Below the pieces are notes generated by a model. That model worked only from the letters and a program-made list of their open reading frames with translations, was not told where the DNA came from and made no database searches. From positions 526,002-590,001 of the forward strand of contig LNAC01000272.1 of the NCBI GenBank assembly GCA_002007465.1: DNA of 64,000 bases. The letters run 5' to 3'. This DNA is from Ailurus styani (Eukaryota; Chordata; Mammalia; Carnivora; Ailuridae). Position 1 is the stretch's first letter. Every line of letters begins with the position of its first letter. Below, one piece after another: positions 58,238 to 64,000 of the stretch. A program made the position numbers and the translations under genes.

Positions 58238-59210
58238 GTAACACTGCCACCCTTTCTTGGCTTTACTAGGTGTATAAATTCCTCTGGCCAAAGTCTAGTG
58301 TTTTGAAACATATATATCCAGGTTCTAATTTTATAAATTGTTAGTCTTCCAAAATCATCTTTCTTCCACACTTCTTTCATTGTTAGTTAGGGTCGATAGT
58401 TGATATTTAAATATTCCTCTCCTCTGCTTCTCTTGTTTATAAATTCAGTCTGGGGGTTTAGATGCAGATTCTTCTTCTTCAAAATGTAGATTCTCTTCAA
58501 GAAAAATGTGTTCACATTTGTATTTAATTGTACATTATTGAGAAGGTCATTTATTTAAGCTGGTGTTGGGGCTCATTGTAATTTCCCTCTCTGTGGGCTA
58601 GTTTCTTTCATATTCTGAATTGCTGTAGAACATAAAAACTACAATTCCCAGCATGCCCTGCTACCCAGGTTCCTTTGTCTCCATTGCTTCACGTCTGGGG
58701 ACCACAACTCAGGATATCCAGTATTTGTCACAATGTGTCTGACCTCCTTCTGCCAGGGTGGTCCTTCTCTGTGTCGAGATGGTTATACTGGGTGGGGTGG
58801 TGGGGCAGGCATGGTACCCAAAACATAGAGGACTAGCTGCCTGGTTTTCCGGTGATGATAAAGAAGCCACAGCTATCTCCCTTTCTTCTGCTGGTCTCTG
58901 TTTCGAGATGTGAAACCAGATCATTCCCTGAGCTAAAAAATGACAATAAGTTTATGAGATTTTTGCTCTGTCTCCCTTATTGTTTAATATCAGTTTTCCT
59001 GAGATTTTGTCTTCTTCTTGAGGCAAGGGGTGTCTTAGTTTTTATTTCCCTGTGTCTTCTTGGGCATGTTAGTGGCAGGTTGAGAGAGTGTTGGTGTGGT
59101 GACCGCACACCAGTTTGAAATAAACCAGCACGTTCACTTCAGGGCCTGCGTCTCGGGAGAAAGTCTCTGTACCTCAGGTTCACTTTGGTTTAAGAAATCA
59201 CATTTGAGGT
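58238..59210. other. Intergenic, nothing recognised
   Basis: AT-rich left part, mixed right part; no supported gene. Confidence 0.45.
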
Positions 59211-59314
59211 GGGCACCTAGCTGGCTCAATTGGTAGAGCATGTGACTCTTGATCTCAGGGTTGTGAGTTCAAGCCCCACGTTGGGTATGGAGCCTACTAA
59301 AAAAAAAAAAAAAA
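59211..59314 (+). mobile_element. tRNA-Lys-like SINE (short type)
   Basis: The sequence follows tRNA-Lys(CUU) closely: 'tagctggctcaattggtaga', 'gcatgtgactcttgatctca' (anticodon ctt in the expected place) and the B box 'gggttgtgagttcaagcccc', followed by an A tail. Flanked by 'aaatcacatttg' and 'aaatcacagtta', so it is an insertion and not a genuine tRNA gene. Confidence 0.93.
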
Positions 59315-59899
59315 GATAAAAAATCACAGTTAGTAAAATGGAAAGAGATAGTACAACATGAAAAGAGGTCTTCGGAATCCCAGAATTCCATTGGCAAGAA
59401 GCACACAAAATTACGGAACTGCAAACCCAGGTCACCTTTCATGGAAAAGGAAGACACACTTGGAGGTGGGACCAAGAGCCATGAGAATCACTCCCAACCA
59501 GATATAGGACTGAATCCTAGTCGGGGAACTTCCAACATTTGTCCAGTTGCATTTTAGGACTGCTACTGGCCAGTGGCTCTGGGGTTACCCTCTTTCCAAC
59601 AGATGAACCTCTGGTGGCCACCTGGGCCCGTCCCATTGCATGTTGGATGTGTGTGTTGTGAGGAAGGGGGATGGTGCAGATAACTGGGATCTTTAGCTCA
59701 TAGTGAGAGAATGTGCATTCAAGGACTATCCCCGAGGAGCTTCGTCTGACCCTGAACTTGATTCAGCTAATGAGATTCTGGGATTTGAGCTGATGCTTAC
59801 ATGGGCGAGAATTCCGGTGGCCTTGGAAGGGGATAACTGGCTTATGGGAAGCCAGTTACATATGGGAAGAATGTAAATAATTTGTGCTTTGGAAATGGA

Positions 59900-60424
59900 C
59901 TTTGATGGTTTTAAAAATATATCCATGAGTTCTTTGATATTTCTCCTTTAAGGGGTGGATGTTAATTCCCCTCCCCTTGGGGTGTGGGCTGGACTTCATG
60001 ACTCGTTTCTGATGAATATGGTAGGAAAGACGATGTGGGACTTCTGAGACTGAGTGATAAAAAACACTGAGGCTGTTCCTTCCACTCCTTCTCACTTGCT
60101 CTGGGGGATGTCACCCACCATATTGTGAGGACACTCAAGCAATCCTACAGAGAGATTCACATAGGGAGGAACGTAGGCCTCCTTCCCACAGGCATGTGAC
60201 AAAGTCATACTGGGGTGGAACCTCCAGACCCAGGTAAGCCTTCAGGTGACTGCAGTTCTTGCTGACATCTTGCTTGCAACCTCATGAAAGAATCTGAGTA
60301 GGACTGCTTGGCTAAGTCGCTCCTTGATTCCTGACCTGAGGAAGCTCCAAGATGATAAATGGTTGCTCTTTAAAACCACTATGTTTTGGGATAGTTTGTT
60401 ACACAGCAACAGATAACTAACACA
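59900..60424 (+). mobile_element. MaLR (MLT1-like) LTR remnant, near complete
   Basis: 'gtgtgggctggacttcatga', 'tggtaggaaagacgatgtgg', 'gtgaggacactcaagcaatc', 'gccttcaggtgactgcagtt' and the end 'ttgttacacagcaacagata' then 'actaacac' give the MLT1 layout from end to end. Solo LTR. Confidence 0.8.
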
Positions 60425-60468
60425 CGGGTACCCTGGCATTGTGGCAGAGCTTGATTCCCGATACCTTT

Positions 60469-60657
60469 TGTTTATTTATTTATTTTTAGAGAGTGAGAGC
60501 ACATGAGCAGCAGGGGGAGAAGGGGAGAGAGAATCTTAAGCGGGCTCCACGCCCAGCATGGACCCTGATGCGAGGCTCGATCTCATTACCCTGAGATCAT
60601 GACCTGAGTTGAAATCAAGAGTTGGATGCTTAACTAACTGAGCCACCCAGCTGCCCC
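60469..60657 (-). mobile_element. Can-SINE, full length
   Basis: Inverse head 'gagccacccagctgcccc'. Flanks 'ttgattcccgatacctttt' and 'ttcctgattccttttg' share a decayed duplication. It sits just downstream of the MLT1 LTR. Confidence 0.92.
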
Positions 60658-60779
60658 AGTTCCTGATTCCTTTTGATCCTTGACATGGAAGGAAGAATCC
60701 AGGCCAAGAGACAGAGCAGGTGACAGAGATATGCCCAGAGAGAGGTACCTGTGTCATAACTGAAACACGCAGTAAATCT

Positions 60780-61390
60780 TTACAGACTGAAAACTTGCAC
60801 AGTTAGCACCCAAATCAAGAAACAGTTTACTGTTGGCACCCCAGAACCTCCCCTCATGTTCCCCTGCAGTCCTTATGCTTCTAAGGGAAGTCACTATCTC
60901 GACCTCTAATAGCAAACACTAGTGTTGCCTCTTATTGAACTTTACCTAAAGGGGATTATACTCTTTTGTGCCTGGCGTCTTTTACTCAACATTGTGTTCA
61001 TGACATATATCCAAATTGTTGCCTGTAGTGGTAGATTGTTCATTGTAATTTCCCTGTAGTATTCTTTTTTTTTTTTTTAAAGATTTTATTTATTTATTTC
61101 ACAGCGGGAGAGAGATCACAAGGAGGCAGAGAGGCAGGCAGAGAGAGAGAGGGGGAAGCAGGCTCCCTGCCAAGCAGAGAGCCCGATGCGGGCCTCGATC
61201 CCAGGACCCTGAGATCATGACCTGGGCCGAAAGCAGAGGCTTTAACCCACTGAGCCACCCAGGCGCCCTCCCTGTAGTATTCTATTGTGTGAAATCCTAC
61301 AATTTATTATCCGTTCTGCTAGTAGTGGGCATCTGGATGATTTTCAGCTTCAGATTATTATAGAGTCCAATTAGGAACCCACAAAGATAA
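60780..61390 (-). mobile_element. Old L1 LINE fragment, interrupted by a SINE
   Basis: 'gcctggcgtcttttactcaa', 'cattgtaatttccctgtagt' and, past the SINE, 'ctattgtgtgaaatcctaca' and 'tagtgggcatctggatgatt' are continuous once the insert at 61066-61268 and one copy of its duplication are removed. Confidence 0.75.
61066..61268 (-). mobile_element. Can-SINE, full length, nested in L1
   Basis: T-rich start, inverse head 'gagccacccaggcgccc'. Exact 15-bp duplication 'tccctgtagtattct' at 61051-61065 and 61269-61283. Confidence 0.96.
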
Positions 61391-62885
61391 GTTTTATGAT
61401 ACACATGTGTAAAGATTGACAAGTGAACATGCAGGAGACTTCCCATAGCTTAATCTTTGGACATGCGAGAGAGGAAACGGAAGGTGGTAATAATTGAAAT
61501 CTGGGTTCCCCAAAGCTAATCTGAATCACTTCTGAATCACAAAAGGGTTCCCATTGGACTGTTTCATGCTTGCATATTCACGCCTGCCTGCCATGTGCAA
61601 AGCTCTTGATAATATTATATGTCAATTATACCTTAATTAAAAAAAAATCTCTTGGGGGAGAGCCTGGTCCTATTCTCCAGGAGTTTTCTACAGCACAGAG
61701 TAAGATGGTTGGGCGAGGATCCACGTAGCTGGAATGCAGGGTAGAACTGTGTAGAAGCCACAGAGATACTTTAATGAAGGGAGTCAGGGACATTAAGGGG
61801 GGGGCTTCTTGGAATGTGGGTCTTGGATAATAGACATAATTAGATACTCAAAGTTGGGGCTGGGGTGGATAAAAGGACATCGCAGGGGGAGGAAATGGGA
61901 GGAGGAGAGTCAAAGAAGTTGACATTATTTATAGATAACCCACCTCATTAAAAATGATTTGAAGAATCTCAGGGGTGGGAAACACATCTTCATTCCAGCA
62001 TCACCATTGTTAAAATGCATGAATAGCAATTTTTTTTCTCCTGAAAGGAAACCTCACTTCAGATGCCGTTTTCTTTTGAACCCAAGCTTATTTTATCAAA
62101 GATGGGTATGTTGGAAATAGAGACTTGGTTTAAGTTCAAAGATGCCAAGTTCATCCATTTAACCACGGAACAGTTCTTGCACGTGCAAGTCACTATCCCA
62201 CACCCCTAGGGACGTGGGTGGGTGAGGGACGGCCCCAGACAGAGCAGTCCCCGGCAATTCTAATAATACGGCAATCCCCACAGAGCGGCTGTGAAATAAT
62301 TAAGCAGCACATTCCTGGAGAGGACTTGCAACAGGGAGCTCGCTGAACCTGATGATGTCTGCATGGTGGGGGAGACATTTTCAAGTTGTTCTCAGCCTAG
62401 AAATTGTTCCTTTCACCAAAAAACCCCTCTTGGCTGTGGTGGTGGTCAGGGAGGCGGACTGCTGAAGGGAAGGAGTTTCTGGGCCAGGTATGTGGGGCAC
62501 AAAGATGTGGCCCTGCTCGGGCCGCACAGGGGGCATCTGCGGGACTGTGTATGCACGGTCTGTGCAGTAGCTAGCCAGCCAGTGGGACAGGGCTAACCTG
62601 TGCTATATCGATGTGCTTCTAGTGTACACTCTGTGGGTACAGAGATACAGCCACCACTACTGCTATGACAACAACACAAACGGGGGGGGGGGTCCTCCCC
62701 ATACAGTCTGTGTTGAATATGGCACAGAATAGGATCCAGAAAAGAACACCTGGGTGAAGTAAATCCAAGAAGAGGCCAAGAGAAGAAGAGGTTCAAACAG
62801 CACGTGCGAGACTCTTCTCTCCCCTGTGGAGCTGAGGGCCTCAGTGTGCAGAAGTGGACGTGGACATTATAGAGCATTTACATTA
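61391..62885. other. Intergenic, nothing recognised
   Basis: 61615-61650 has 'ttataccttaattaaaaaaa', an A-tail look that could be a LINE end. The rest carries no recognised element or exon; a C/G homopolymer-like run (gggggggggg) lies near 62682. Confidence 0.45.
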
Positions 62886-62888
62886 TAG

Positions 62889-62936
<48 letters not shown>
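62889..62936 (+). repeat. Microsatellite (AC)n
   Basis: About 24 uninterrupted AC units. Confidence 0.98.
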
Positions 62937-62938
<2 letters not shown>

Positions 62939-64000
62939 GGCTGATTCTTCTGGAAGCTGCGATTATTTCAGTCCTCAGTAACAGGAGGTGCCTGGCTGAG
63001 ACCAGCCCAAACGAGGAAGAGACTAAATACAGGAATTCTTCCTACTATCTTGAAAGTCTGAAAAAGCCTTCTCGGAACATTGCTGGACAAGGGGGACTGC
63101 AGCCCAGGGACCAGAGCCCATTGTGCAGACTGGATGCCCACAAGGGCTGCTCGGTCTGACCGGGATGGCGTCATGATGCGGCAACAAAGAAGCCCCCCAC
63201 CCCCACCCCTGGTGTTCTCTCCTGGGATGTGTTCTGCCAAAACACCAGCTCTCCAAACACTGGGAGTCTGTGTGAAGGAAAAGCATCCTACCTCTCTCCT
63301 CCCTGGAGTTTTCAAAGTTATTTACTGAGTCCCACCTTGCCCAAGTCCCCCTGTGAATGCAGGGGGGACCTTGACCCGTTGGACATGCCCTTTGCCCGGG
63401 GCATTCATGGAAGGAACCTCTTCACCAGCAGCTGAGGGGCCTCTGTTGTCAGCACGACCAGACACCCAGGGCCCTCGGGGAGCATAAGGAATTCAGCTCC
63501 TCTCTCTACAGTTCGAGAAGCTAAGGGAAGCACTCATTCAAAACCCTACATTGCTGTCAACCCTACATTCCCAGTGGGCCTCCCCCACCCCTGCTCTAAG
63601 CAAAACAGCTCTGCCTTCTTTTTTTAATCAACGGCCTGCATCATGTAGTTGGGAACGAAGGGCAGAGATGCTGTGGCCCGTCCAGGTCCCCCTGATGGTC
63701 AGTGTCGGGCCCCAGCAAAAACAGCTCTTGTTCTGGACTCTTCCATCAGCTTTCTTGTGCCTAGTGCCCCCTTCTCCCACCCCCCAAACGTAACTGAAAA
63801 CCTTCCAAGTGGTTGCCCTCAAATCTAAACAGAAAAGTAGAGTGGCGAAGAGCCCAGCCCTCCGCGAAAGGTGGGCCCGTGCTGCCGAGGCCAGTATCCT
63901 GTCGGGCAGGGGCTCGTGGTGACGGCTGTTCCTGAGAGAGGGCAGCTGGACGGGGAGGGTCCACTGGGGACAGCCCCAGGATGGAGACACTGGGCACTGG
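62937..64000. other. Intergenic right edge, nothing recognised
   Basis: GC-moderate DNA with short overlapping frames on both strands and no domain. Confidence 0.45.

Noticed and set aside
59211..59314. Genuine tRNA-Lys gene
   Set aside because: A poly-A tail and a flanking target duplication show it is a SINE; acceptor-stem pairing is poor.

Overview
This is a stretch of carnivore nuclear genome, most likely from a mustelid (ferret, mink, otter or badger group). The main evidence is about 22 tRNA-Lys-derived Can-SINE copies. Many carry the box-A variant reading gtggctcagtgggttaaagc, which I associate from memory with mustelids. A carnivore-type L1 3' end lies at 545-815. The species call is an inference; Carnivora itself is secure.

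The only protein-coding gene I can support is BNC1 (basonuclin 1), on the minus strand. Four coding exons can be placed to the base with consensus splice sites: exon 2 at 13465-13564, exon 3 at 12129-12364, exon 4 at 8402-10284 and exon 5 at 3231-3915. They join in phase and encode 967 residues, with three pairs of C2H2 zinc fingers and a basic nuclear localisation motif. The last few bases of coding exon 1 (expected to encode M-A-E or a longer leader) are not visible. They probably lie in the 928-base run of N at 28101-29028, inside a CpG island (about 27.8-29.5 kb) that should hold the promoter. A putative 3' UTR runs from 3230 to about 1690.

Layout: 1-1690, downstream flank of old repeats and SINEs; 1690-13564, BNC1 3' UTR, coding exons 5 to 2 and short introns; 13565-28100, the large first intron with convergent L1 pieces at 14.9-17.1 kb and AT-rich, repeat-poor blocks; 27.8-29.5 kb, CpG island and gap; 29.5-64 kb, intergenic DNA upstream of BNC1. 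The intergenic part holds SINEs, L1, L2, MIR, hAT fossils, LTR remnants, microsatellites and one processed RPS27 pseudogene at 44811-45119. In human the same flank (15q25.2, between BNC1 and SH3GL3) is a long intergenic interval, so the absence of another gene is expected.

I found no CRISPR array, operon, phage-like or other undescribed gene system. The items most worth a second look are the glycine-run insertion in BNC1, zinc finger 4 being split by an intron, a near-perfect hairpin in intron 4, the RPS27 retrocopy with an in-frame deletion of one zinc-binding half, a 72-bp Z-DNA-prone tract, a dimeric SINE, and three repeat-poor AT-rich blocks that look like conserved non-coding elements.
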